Positions 8,463 through 17,893 of a stretch of DNA of 37,715 nt are shown here, one piece after another; the stretch's first letter is position 1; every line of letters starts with the position of its first letter. The stretch spans positions 1-37,715 of the forward strand of contig JAOAKO010000007.1 of NCBI GenBank assembly GCA_026413625.1, written 5' to 3'. This stretch comes from Microcaldota archaeon. Its GTDB lineage: Archaea; Micrarchaeota; Micrarchaeia; CABMEP01. The notes beneath the pieces are model-generated. The model saw only the letters and a program-made list of their open reading frames with translations. It was not told the DNA's origin and did no database searches. Made by a program: the position numbers and the translations under genes.

Positions 8463-10267
8463 GAAATCAGGGCGTCTAGCTTGTCAGCAGCCTTTTTCAT
8501 TTCAGATACAATAAATCCTATGCTTTCGCCCTTTCTGATCAAAGAAACCAATATGACAGATCTGCCGTTGTATATTAAAGCATCCCCTTCGGCGCCTTTC
8601 AAAATCGCATACCTGCTCTGCCCCTTTTCAAATTCCATGGACGCCATATCGCTATTTGCAATCACTTTTGCAGCCACCGCAGCTACAAGGTTCGAGTCAA
8701 TTTCTTTTGGAAGCATCGAAGTTATAAGAAGACCGTCTTTTCTTACAGCGGCGACTCCCTCAATCTTCCCGCCGCTTAGCAAACTGTTTAATACCTGTGT
8801 AACTTCGTTTTTGTCTATTACAACGGCCTTTATTCTTTTAAGAGCGCCTTCCTCTATGGTAAGCGACTCTCCGATGTGCTCAGATATGTATCTTGTAAGG
8901 GCCCACTTTCTCCATCTTGCAGGAATGTCTTTCAGCATGCCGATTTCAACCCTGTCATTATCCTTAAGGAGCTCATCGATCTGCATTCTCCATTTTGGCC
9001 AGTTGTTAAGTATTTCGCCCTTTGTCGCCAGTCCGTCAATTGCTGCCTGGATGTCCGCAATCGACTTGTTGATCTGAGCAAGATACTGCTCCGCGTTTTC
9101 CTGCGTTATTTCCTGCATATACCTTTCCATTCTTTTTCTCTCAACCTGTGCGAATATCTCCTCGCTTTCCGTGTCGATTTTATTCTCTGCGGCAGCCATT
9201 ATTTTATCTTCAAGGGCGTCAATGCATGCCATAGCGTCCTTTATTTTTTCTTTTGCCATTTCCATAGGAGACATATAATACCTTTCGCCAAAAATCGCGC
9301 CCTTTATTATGTCCAAGATTGAATAATACAATGAAATTATGCCTATGGATATTGCGAACGCTCCAATAAGCTTAGGAACATTTGAACCCAGTCTTACGAG
9401 AGTTTCCATTTCAGGACTTCCAGGGATCTCTTTTGTAAAGAATATTATAACCAAACCTACAACTATCGCAAATATACCAGTTCCAATCCATATCAAATTG
9501 TCTTTTCTACCGTGGCCTATGAAGTTGTATATTTCGCTCATAAGCGGAGTTTTTTTCAATGCACTGCTCGCATATGCGCCTATAAGAGCAAGCAGCTCTA
9601 GATAAACCAATACTGCTATAAATATCATTGTGCCGTAAACAGCGGAAGCAACATAAAAGTCAAGGTTAGCCTTAAGCACCGAATAAACCGATTCCCCGAA
9701 TTTTGCCACGCTCATGAAAAAAGGCACGTTTTTCGGATCAACTGTACTCAGCTCTAAATACGCGGACTGTACGTACTTTTCAACCCATGCCTTGTTTATC
9801 TCCTGGAAGACGGTTGTCTTGTATATTATAGTTTTACCTATATCCTCGCTTCCGGAAAATGTAAATTTCCAGCTTACGGTTATCGGGGGCTCAGCCCTTA
9901 GGATTTCACTATATTTAGTTACAAATTCCAATTTTTCCAAATTCAGCGCAAGGGAAGCAGGTATTGTTTCCTTAAGGGTTATGTCCGTTATCTTGTCGGT
10001 GGCCTTTGACACCAGGTTTATTTTCACTGTAACTTCATTTCCCATGTTCTTTTGCACTATAATTTCCCTAGTCATTGTTACGGTTTGTATCTCTTTAGGC
10101 GCAAACACATAAATAATTTCGTCAGGTATTCCATCGTTATTTAGATCTACGCTTCTTTCAGTTTGAATCGTTTCCTTCTCTGAAGGATATATATTTTTCT
10201 GTATGCAGCCGCTTGTAAAAATAAGAGCCAGAACCATTATAATCAAGAGAACAAAGCGATTGCCCAT
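8459..10267 (-). CDS. Membrane lipoprotein with C-terminal roadblock/LC7-like domain
   Basis: N-terminal lipobox-like ALIFTSGC, two TM segments, C-terminal VTQVLNSLLSGGKIEGVAAVRKDGLLITSMLPKEIDSNLVAAVAAKVI... roadblock-type pattern. Confidence 0.65.
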   Translation of the reverse strand: MGNRFVLLIIMVLALIFTSGCIQKNIYPSEKETIQTERSVDLNNDGIPDEIIYVFAPKEIQTVTMTREIIVQKNMGNEVTVKINLVSKATDKITDITLKETIPASLALNLEKLEFVTKYSEILRAEPPITVSWKFTFSGSEDIGKTIIYKTTVFQEINKAWVEKYVQSAYLELSTVDPKNVPFFMSVAKFGESVYSVLKANLDFYVASAVYGTMIFIAVLVYLELLALIGAYASSALKKTPLMSEIYNFIGHGRKDNLIWIGTGIFAIVVGLVIIFFTKEIPGSPEMETLVRLGSNVPKLIGAFAISIGIISLYYSILDIIKGAIFGERYYMSPMEMAKEKIKDAMACIDALEDKIMAAAENKIDTESEEIFAQVERKRMERYMQEITQENAEQYLAQINKSIADIQAAIDGLATKGEILNNWPKWRMQIDELLKDNDRVEIGMLKDIPARWRKWALTRYISEHIGESLTIEEGALKRIKAVVIDKNEVTQVLNSLLSGGKIEGVAAVRKDGLLITSMLPKEIDSNLVAAVAAKVIANSDMASMEFEKGQSRYAILKGAEGDALIYNGRSVILVSLIRKGESIGFIVSEMKKAADKLDALIS

Positions 10268-10376
10268 TTACTCACATTGTATATATTTCATTTAAATTAC
10301 TATTCTAAGGAATCTATTTAAATTTATTCATAGAGATTACAACATAGTGATTACAAATTACAATATAGCTGATAAT

Positions 10377-11648
10377 ATGATTATAAATGCAGACTTGCAC
10401 CTCCATGGTAAATATTCGGGCGCAGTGTCCAACGACATGCTTCCTAGGACGATCGGAGAGCAGGCAAAGCTCAAAGGCCTAAATTTGGTTGCAACAGCAG
10501 ACATATTAAACCAAAAATGGATGGCTGAGATTAAAAAAAATCTTAAAGAGGAAGGAGGAGTACTTTCGGATGATTCCGGAACAAAATTCATACTTCAAAC
10601 TGAGATCGAAGACCAAAACAGGGTCCACCATATAATATTATTTCCATCTCTTAGCAAAGTAATGGAAGTCAGAGAAAGAATATCAAGATACGCTAAAGAT
10701 TTGGACACAGAAGGCAGGCCCAAAGTTCATCTGAGCGGAGAGCAGATAGCGGAAATAGCGATTGAAGCAGAATGCATGATCGGCCCTTCACATGCGTTTA
10801 CACCTTGGACGTCTCTTTATAAGGAATACGACTCCTTAAAAGACTGCTATGGAAAATACTCAGATAGAATCTATTTTCTTGAGTTAGGTCTCTCCGCAGA
10901 TACAGATATGGCGGACAGAATATCCGAATTGGAAGACATCACCTTTCTTAGCAACAGCGATGCCCACAGCCCATGGCCAAATAAAATGGGAAGAGAGTTC
11001 ACCTCTTTTGAAGTGAATGAAATTTCATTTGAAGAGCTAAAAAACGCAATAATGAGGAAGAAGGGCAGAAGGCCGATTCTTAATGTTAAATTCGATCCCA
11101 GGGAAGGAAAATACCATAGGACAAGGTGCATGAACTGCCTTGTTTTTTATTCTTTATCAGATGCAGAATCTTTTAAATGGAGATGTCCGATTTGCCGCAA
11201 ACCGATTAAAAAAGGAGTCGCAGAAAGAATAGAAGAACTGGCAAAGGGAAGGAGAACAATACATCCGGATCACAGGCCGAGATGCCTTCACATAATTCCG
11301 CTTTCAGAAATAATTTCATTGGCGTACAACATTAGAACCCCATATTCGCAAAAGGTACAGGAAATTTGGAGGCGGTTTGTGGAGAAATTCGGAACCGAAA
11401 TTGAAATTTTGATAAGGTCTGACCAAGACGAACTCAAAAGGATCGATAAAAATGTGGCTGATCTTATTTCCGCATTCAGAAATAACGAGTTCAAATACGT
11501 TCCGGGTGGAGCGGGCAGATACGGAATTCCCGTGCCGCCTGGTAAAAAAGCAGTGTATAAAGTTTGGAACGGAACAAAAGCTATTGAGGTGGATGTAAGA
11601 GACGAAGAATCCTACCTTTCTCAGCCTTCTATAACTGATTTTATGTGA
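10377..11648 (+). CDS. nucQ: Endonuclease Q-like PHP-domain protein
   Basis: PHP motif NADLHLHGKYSG, NSDAHSP, zinc-ribbon CMNC...CPIC-RKPIKKGVAERIEELA; C-terminal PIP-box-like QPSITDFM. ATG at 10377 or GTG at 10347. Confidence 0.8.
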   Translation: MIINADLHLHGKYSGAVSNDMLPRTIGEQAKLKGLNLVATADILNQKWMAEIKKNLKEEGGVLSDDSGTKFILQTEIEDQNRVHHIILFPSLSKVMEVRERISRYAKDLDTEGRPKVHLSGEQIAEIAIEAECMIGPSHAFTPWTSLYKEYDSLKDCYGKYSDRIYFLELGLSADTDMADRISELEDITFLSNSDAHSPWPNKMGREFTSFEVNEISFEELKNAIMRKKGRRPILNVKFDPREGKYHRTRCMNCLVFYSLSDAESFKWRCPICRKPIKKGVAERIEELAKGRRTIHPDHRPRCLHIIPLSEIISLAYNIRTPYSQKVQEIWRRFVEKFGTEIEILIRSDQDELKRIDKNVADLISAFRNNEFKYVPGGAGRYGIPVPPGKKAVYKVWNGTKAIEVDVRDEESYLSQPSITDFM

Positions 11649-11710
11649 CTCTAGCCACTATTCAAGAATAAAAAACCAGAGCTAAAGGAAGAAAATAAAG
11701 GAAATTAAAA

Positions 11711-11965
11711 TTAGGCAAAACTTTTCTTGTCGACGATTACGTAGTCGGATGCTGCGAGAATTGCAGTGTAAGGTATGTAGATCAAACCCTCTTCCTTCTT
11801 CATTCTTCTCATTGTCGGATTGTCTGGGTTTGGTTCAACCACAAGCGTCTCGAGCTTGCCATTCTTCTCGTTGATCAATATATCAACAAGTCTGCCTATC
11901 TCTTCTCCGTCGTTTGTTATCAATTTTCTGCCTGCCAATTGGCGTGCTAATAGAAGCTTTACCAT
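11711..11965 (-). CDS. PRC-barrel domain protein
   Basis: 84 aa: LAGRKLITNDGEEIGRLVDILINEKNGKLETLVVEP ... IYIPYTAILAASDYVIVD. Confidence 0.75.
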   Translation of the reverse strand: MVKLLLARQLAGRKLITNDGEEIGRLVDILINEKNGKLETLVVEPNPDNPTMRRMKKEEGLIYIPYTAILAASDYVIVDKKSFA

Positions 11966-12109
11966 GCGTCCACCTTTTATTAGTATTTATATGTGAGATT
12001 TAAAAACCTATCTAGATTTTTAATCCCACTCGCCTCTATTTCTTATTTATTGATATACATTTAAAATATTATCTTTTTTCAGCAAATGTGCATCTAACCG
12101 TCAAATAAA

Positions 12110-12120
12110 TTTTTATATTA
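12110..12120 (+). promoter_or_regulatory. Candidate TATA box of tRNA-Leu gene
   Basis: TTTTTATATTA about 29 nt upstream of the tRNA. Confidence 0.4.
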
Positions 12121-12148
12121 TTCACTGCTATATATAAGTATCCTCCAT

Positions 12149-12270
12149 GTGGGGATGGCAGAGCCTGGTCAAATGCGCAGGACTTAAGACCCTGGTGCAG
12201 GCTTACTTCATTTGGAAGTAGGAAATCCTGTGCCGTAGTGGCTACGTGGGTTCAAATCCCACTCCCCACA
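12149..12270 (+). tRNA. tRNA-Leu(TAA) with 36-nt intron (12189..12224) at 37/38
   Basis: GTGGGGA/TCCCCAC acceptor, CAGGA-CTTAAG^A-TCCTG anticodon arm, long variable arm CCGTAGTGGCTACG, T-arm GTGGG-TTCAAAT-CCCAC; BHB helix CTTA/TAGG. Confidence 0.88.
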
Positions 12271-12331
12271 TTTCAATGACCAGAATTCCCAGTTCATACA
12301 ACGTTAATTTTAAATATCTATTAAATATACT

Positions 12332-15300
12332 ATGATTATGTGTTGGTTGGGCAGAATATTTTTATTATTTTTAATAATGTTGTCGATTTCCTTTTCAGTT
12401 TATCCAACGTTGACACAAAATCAAAGGGAAGCAGTCCCTATTAACGAATCTTTAAGAAGCGTCGAAGGAGTCTATTCTATTTTTCCCTTTACATCTTGTT
12501 CTTTAATTCCGGCCAATTACGGAGGCTTCAGTAAATGCAATGATTTCGTCACTGACTTCTGTATGGAGAACTATTTTACCATAAGACAAAGCGTTCAGTC
12601 GCTATCATCTGATGAAATGGCCGAGTTCAGGAAAGCAATAGAAAAAATACAGATTGCTGACAACGAAATTTCAGCGATGAAGTCGAAGCTTACGACTTCT
12701 TTATTGAACAAAAACTGCTCCGTATATTTCAAGATCGCACCGTTGCCTTCCAATATATTGGCCGTAGTGCTGCCGAATACAATAAACTATCTAATGGCAT
12801 TTTCATACGCTGATTACGTCAAATCCCCAATTAAACTTTCGGAAAACACAGTATTCACTAAAGCAGAAATAGACTGTGAGGATCAAATTCCTATAATTTC
12901 AGACATCGCAGACTTATTGATGGACGTAGCAATAAGCTTTGAAAGATACCTTGAAAGACAGCAAAGCGCTTATGAGAATGCAGGAGAGGCAATAAACATA
13001 TTGTTTGACAAGGTTGCAATGCAGGCCGATTCCCTTTATTACGAAGGAGCGGGATACTCGAATTATTCTACGCAAGCACACAAGTTTTATAATGAAAAAA
13101 TTAAGTCATTCATATACAAATCTAAAATAAACCAAAAAGAGCTAACCGATTCCGATCTTAATGCGAAGGATTTCTCAGCTTATTTCATATATATCCGAGA
13201 GACCAGCAAGAAAGTCAGTGCCGAAAGGATAAAGCAACTGAATGATTGCGAAATGGGCGCAATGTTCTCTCCAAGATACATAATTGCATTCAACTATCTG
13301 ATTGACCTTCATCGCAAAATATTGGAAAACAGGGCAAAGCTGAAGGCAGATTACGACATTCTTCTTTCAGAAGCTGAACAAAAGTTCAGAGATGCAGAAA
13401 CAAGGTACAACATCTTAATGAGCGAGGAATACTGGAAAATAAACGCGCCGATTATGCTGTACTCGCTAAATAAATCGCAGGAAACAAGTCTAGAAAGCGC
13501 GTATATGGTGCCTTCAGATTCTATTGCGGAAATCAAGGAGTACTTATACGGCTCTGGCTCTGCGACAAGCGTAAAGAGTTTAATAGATTCTGCAAAAAGA
13601 GATGCGGACAATCGAGTTATGTTTTACTATGCAAAGGGAATGGAAAAGTTCTCTAATTCAATATCAATATCAAATTATTTAATTAATAATTCATATAAGA
13701 TAGAAAAAATTTCAGACGAAGTTTTGCAGTCTTTGAATGAAAAAGTCAGAACAAAACTGGATCTTGCATATGCAAACCTAAGCAAATATCCTGTTTACGA
13801 CACTTCTTCGGCTTCAGCATACGATCTTCTCAATTCAAAATACAATCAGGCTTCTTCGGTATACAATAATTACAATCCAGGCATGACAAGTAAGGGAGAA
13901 AGAGTGGTCCAGCTTTACAATGCAGCAAGAAACTTGGACGAGGTAATCGAAGCTGCATCAGCCAAAGCTTCTGATTTTGCAGAAATAAAAAAGAAGGGTT
14001 TAAGGGAAGCGCTTGCAGAGCTTAATTCGACAATATCCAAAGCGCAATTAGACAAGATAGATACAACTGCAGAGTTAAGTCTTCTAAATTCAAAATCATT
14101 ATTGCTAAGTATGTCCATAAACAACGTCTCTCTCATAGACGAATCAATATATGCAATAAGGCAGGCGATAGAAGGAATATACTTGAAAGCAGAAATTTCG
14201 TTTTCAGACATTCCTGCCTTGAGGGGCAAAACTTATTCAATTCTGTCTTCTCTTTCGAAATATACAAGCACCTACCAGTATGGTTTAAGACTGGATTCTA
14301 TAGAAAAGGTATGCATTGTCAAAGACAAGCTCAATCCGGCAAGATGCCTTGGTAACTATACCGCGCTAAGGTCAGCATACCTATCTGTTTTAGAAGAGCT
14401 AAACAAGAACGCCTCATCAATTTTGTCCGTTTATCTTTCAAACAGATACAGCTCAAAGACTACATTCGATTCCACTCCAGAAGTGGATTCTTTCTTGAAT
14501 ATGACAACATATTTGGAAATCAATAATGATCTGTCTCTTGGGAGCAGCTCGCAAGTTGCAGTCCAGGTCAGAGGAATTCCTTTTGGTCTGAATAGCGTTG
14601 TCGAATCTGAAATTCCCGGAATATATGCAATAAAGGAAAAAGAATATGTTACCGTATATTTCCCACAGGTTAAAGAAAATACCAGTTATCTTCTAAAAAT
14701 AAAATCAAATATGAAGCCAGCCACACTTGTTTCAAGGGAAGTTAAAAGGCAGACACTTACAAATGAAAAACTAACCGAGCAAATAACTTATTTGATCGAT
14801 TCGTCGTATGACATAGATTCGCTATTGCTGAAAGACAGCTATTTCGCTGATAGTTGTTCAGTATTTATGAATAACAGAATGCAAACAGTAAGGTCTTATT
14901 CAAACCTTACAATCTTTCTTTCAAGCGTGAAGACAGGCAGGCAGACAATAATCGCAACATGTACAATAAACAATCCAATAACATATACCACTTCACAATA
15001 TACAAGTTCCGACAATAAAATATCCTATCAGCTGCAATTAAAGAGCACCTATTCTGATCTGAATGACGTCGAGTATATCCTTGAGATTATCGGACCTGCA
15101 GACCAGATCCAATCCGATAGCATAAGGGTTTACGACTCTAACGGCCAAATACCTCAAAGATTTCAATTTTATAGAAGCGGTGACAAATATTATGCAAAAT
15201 GGCTCATACCGCTATTATCCTCGCAGTACATTAATTATACTGTTACTTATATGACTACAGATATCGCTTCCTATTATTCAAAGTTGAAATCAGAAATCGA

Positions 15301-16612
15301 AAACATATCTAAATCCGAATCGATAGACGTATCTTTGTATCTTAGGGATGCGGAATACCGCGCAAATAGAGGAAAATACGATGAAGCGGTCAATTCCCTA
15401 GACAAGGCAAAGAAGGAAATTACAAAAATCCAGTCTCAGAGAGCAGAAAACGCATCCCTTACAGACAGGCTCAATAAAATTTCAAGCCAAATCGCAAGCT
15501 TGAGGAACAAGTCAAAGGAGATATATTCATACTCCGCCAACCTATCTCTTTCCGATGTGAGCGTAGAGGTGGCAAAGCAAATAGCAGAATTCGAAGCAAC
15601 AGAGGCGACGGCAAGGACATATCTTCTTAAGGGAGATTTGGCAAATGCAAAAGCAGTTATTTCGCAACTCGAAAAGCTGATTTCTTCAAATAAAATAGAC
15701 AACGCAATATATTCAAAGGAAAAGAAGATTTACGATTCCCTAAGCCAGATTGAAAGGAAGGTAATCAGCATAGGAAAACTGACGGACGTGTCTGAATTGG
15801 TGGCAAAGCTTAACGAAGTTAAGACACAAATATCTATTGTAGGCCCGGCAACTGCAACACAAGACTATTATTCCGCTCTATTGGGACTCAATAACGCATC
15901 TAGTCTGCTCAACGAGATTGATTCAGAGCTGAAGGACAGTTCAGTAAAAATAAACGCTCAATTGGCGATAAAGCTGAGAAATTCAAAAGAGATTCTTGAT
16001 TTATGGAAGAAAAGAAAATCTGCTTTTCTTACAGCGTTTTCAATAGACAAAAATTCACCGGTCCAACTGCCTCAGTTTGTATCTGAAATCATTGCAAGAA
16101 TAAACTCAACCGATATGCTTGCATCTGAATTGGGAGTAATATATTCAAGAATTAATAGTTATAGCCTTGATGAGAAACTGCTGAATATAGATGATTTTGA
16201 AGAATTAAACGACAAGACTGCAAAAATCAATGATGATATCAGGTATTACGACCATATAACCGAGGAGTACAAACGCTCTTCAGCAGAACTTATAAAAGAC
16301 GCTGGAGCAGTAATGGACGAAAAGATAAATAAGGGCACAGACCTAGAAAAGAAAAGAGCGGTTGAGCTGCAAAAAACGCTGTCATCCGCAAAAGAATCTC
16401 ATTTGGCAGGCAGATATCTAAACTCAATGTTGCTTACTCAATATATACGCGATCAATTTATATCACTGCCGCAAGAACAGCAAGGATTCGATTTTACTCT
16501 TTTAATCTATATAGCGATTGTAATAATCACAGTTCTGGTGCTCTTTTACATTAGTTCTAAACGAGAACCGCCAAAAATAGAAAGAAAAATAGAAAAAATA
16601 AAATTGGACTAA
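12332..16612 (+). CDS. Giant 1426-aa secreted/surface coiled-coil protein with C-terminal membrane anchor
   Basis: N-terminal signal sequence, long heptad-like regions, central beta-rich segment, C-terminal TM (LLIYIAIVIITVLVLFYI) and basic tail; many N-x-S/T sequons. Confidence 0.8.
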   Translation: MIMCWLGRIFLLFLIMLSISFSVYPTLTQNQREAVPINESLRSVEGVYSIFPFTSCSLIPANYGGFSKCNDFVTDFCMENYFTIRQSVQSLSSDEMAEFRKAIEKIQIADNEISAMKSKLTTSLLNKNCSVYFKIAPLPSNILAVVLPNTINYLMAFSYADYVKSPIKLSENTVFTKAEIDCEDQIPIISDIADLLMDVAISFERYLERQQSAYENAGEAINILFDKVAMQADSLYYEGAGYSNYSTQAHKFYNEKIKSFIYKSKINQKELTDSDLNAKDFSAYFIYIRETSKKVSAERIKQLNDCEMGAMFSPRYIIAFNYLIDLHRKILENRAKLKADYDILLSEAEQKFRDAETRYNILMSEEYWKINAPIMLYSLNKSQETSLESAYMVPSDSIAEIKEYLYGSGSATSVKSLIDSAKRDADNRVMFYYAKGMEKFSNSISISNYLINNSYKIEKISDEVLQSLNEKVRTKLDLAYANLSKYPVYDTSSASAYDLLNSKYNQASSVYNNYNPGMTSKGERVVQLYNAARNLDEVIEAASAKASDFAEIKKKGLREALAELNSTISKAQLDKIDTTAELSLLNSKSLLLSMSINNVSLIDESIYAIRQAIEGIYLKAEISFSDIPALRGKTYSILSSLSKYTSTYQYGLRLDSIEKVCIVKDKLNPARCLGNYTALRSAYLSVLEELNKNASSILSVYLSNRYSSKTTFDSTPEVDSFLNMTTYLEINNDLSLGSSSQVAVQVRGIPFGLNSVVESEIPGIYAIKEKEYVTVYFPQVKENTSYLLKIKSNMKPATLVSREVKRQTLTNEKLTEQITYLIDSSYDIDSLLLKDSYFADSCSVFMNNRMQTVRSYSNLTIFLSSVKTGRQTIIATCTINNPITYTTSQYTSSDNKISYQLQLKSTYSDLNDVEYILEIIGPADQIQSDSIRVYDSNGQIPQRFQFYRSGDKYYAKWLIPLLSSQYINYTVTYMTTDIASYYSKLKSEIENISKSESIDVSLYLRDAEYRANRGKYDEAVNSLDKAKKEITKIQSQRAENASLTDRLNKISSQIASLRNKSKEIYSYSANLSLSDVSVEVAKQIAEFEATEATARTYLLKGDLANAKAVISQLEKLISSNKIDNAIYSKEKKIYDSLSQIERKVISIGKLTDVSELVAKLNEVKTQISIVGPATATQDYYSALLGLNNASSLLNEIDSELKDSSVKINAQLAIKLRNSKEILDLWKKRKSAFLTAFSIDKNSPVQLPQFVSEIIARINSTDMLASELGVIYSRINSYSLDEKLLNIDDFEELNDKTAKINDDIRYYDHITEEYKRSSAELIKDAGAVMDEKINKGTDLEKKRAVELQKTLSSAKESHLAGRYLNSMLLTQYIRDQFISLPQEQQGFDFTLLIYIAIVIITVLVLFYISSKREPPKIERKIEKIKLD

Positions 16613-16641
16613 TGCGCAATAATTTCATAAAATAAAAATTA

Positions 16642-16812
16642 TCAGTAGTCTTCGTCTTCGTATTCTTCTTCGTCTTCTACCCAGTCCTCGTCAAATTCTT
16701 CCTCTTCCTCTAACTCTTCTTCGTCTTCATCCTCGTCAAATTCTTCCTCTTCCTCTAACTCTTCATCCTCTTCTTCGTTAGGTTTTTTCTTTTTTGGATC
16801 TTCTTTGGGCAT
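16642..16812 (-). CDS. Small polyacidic protein, 56 aa (MPKEDPKKKKPNEEEDEELEEEEEFDEDEDEEELEEEEEFDEDWVEDEEEYEDEDY)
   Basis: Direct reading of minus strand; ATG at 16812 preceded by GGTGATAAT. Below the ORF-track length cutoff. Confidence 0.65.
   Translation of the reverse strand: MPKEDPKKKKPNEEEDEELEEEEEFDEDEDEEELEEEEEFDEDWVEDEEEYEDEDY
16685..16774. repeat. 45-bp tandem duplication inside the polyacidic ORF
   Basis: TCCTCGTCAAATTCTTCCTCTTCCTCTAACTCTTC occurs starting at 16685 and again at 16730. Confidence 0.85.
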
Positions 16813-16886
16813 ATTATCACCTTATGGAATCAAAATACTGAGGTATATACTTAATTAAGTATTAAAAATCTTTTCAGAAACGAAGA

Positions 16887-17399
16887 TTACAACTGAGCAG
16901 AAGCAACCTTAAAATATTTTATTTTTTTATCCTCTCGCACTATCGCCAACATCAGGTTTTTTCTTGTCAGTTGCGCAGCGCGAACTAAGCGTTGAAGTTC
17001 TAGTAGGCTTATCCGCTTACCGTCTGACATAACTTCTGTGAGAATATGGCTTCTGCCTTCATTCGGCCTTATCCCTTTTTCATATACTCTTAGAGAGGTT
17101 CCAAAACCATATCCTGTCTTAACAATATAGCCTTTGCTTCTCAAATCGGAATATACTGCATATCTTATATCTATGTCTGGTTCCTTAGCAGCGAATTTTT
17201 TCATAAGTGTCGCGAAATCGACCTTTTTTCCACTTGGCGAAGAAACTTCAATTCTCTTGTTTTCTAGAAGATAAAGCGCTTCTAAAGGTGAAAGTACGAG
17301 CCTATGAGTCTTGTCTATAGTGCCGTACCCCCTGTCATAGAGCAGTTTAACCATATTTTCGTTGTCTTCGACTACAAAATTTTCTATAATGTAAGCCAT
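16887..17399 (-). CDS. endA: tRNA-splicing endonuclease, single-unit (about 170 aa)
   Basis: RYAVYSDLRSKGYIVKTGYGFGTSLRVYEKG...RSHILTEVM...LVRAAQLTRKNLMLAIV; Tyr/His/Lys catalytic residues appear present. Confidence 0.9.
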   Translation of the reverse strand: MAYIIENFVVEDNENMVKLLYDRGYGTIDKTHRLVLSPLEALYLLENKRIEVSSPSGKKVDFATLMKKFAAKEPDIDIRYAVYSDLRSKGYIVKTGYGFGTSLRVYEKGIRPNEGRSHILTEVMSDGKRISLLELQRLVRAAQLTRKNLMLAIVREDKKIKYFKVASAQL

Positions 17400-17481
17400 A
17401 GTATCACTCGATCTGCCAATATATACTCATCGCATATTAACCTTTATAAATTTCTCTGATAAAATATATTCGGTGATATTT

Positions 17482-17862
17482 ATGGCAGATGAAGAGATAA
17501 AAGAACCAGTCGAGGGGGAAGAGGCAGAAATACTCCCTGAAGAAGACGAAAAGCTTCCTTTTCCAACAGCAAGAGTTGTAAGGATATTAAAGGAAAATAT
17601 GACAAAACCACATCAGATAAGAGCAGAAGTCAAGATAGCCGCAAATGAATTTTTGGGAGAAATACTTAAAGACATAGCGAAGGAAATGGACAAGGAAGAG
17701 GTGTTTACTCTTTCAACAGAGCATTTCAACAAGGCCATCAAGAAATACAAGATGATAGAATATCAGCAGAAGAGAATTGAGAGAATAAAGAAACTTCTTG
17801 AAAAACAGAAAGCAGAGGTTGAAGAGGTTATAATGGAGATAGATCTTTCAAGAGACCTCTGA
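17482..17862 (+). CDS. Histone-fold protein with acidic N-tail and C-terminal coiled coil
   Basis: LPFPTARVVRILKENMTKPHQIRAEVKIAANEFLGEILKDIAKEMDKEEVFTLSTEHFNKAIKKYKMIE resembles histone fold (H2A/NF-YC-like LPxxRVxxIxK start). Confidence 0.7.
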   Translation: MADEEIKEPVEGEEAEILPEEDEKLPFPTARVVRILKENMTKPHQIRAEVKIAANEFLGEILKDIAKEMDKEEVFTLSTEHFNKAIKKYKMIEYQQKRIERIKKLLEKQKAEVEEVIMEIDLSRDL

Positions 17863-17893
17863 TCTGTTTATCATTTACTAAGCGTGAGCTATA

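Noticed and set aside
8481-9077. 198-aa plus-strand ORF
   Set aside because: Antisense to the roadblock lipoprotein gene, Ser-rich shadow composition, no recognisable motif.
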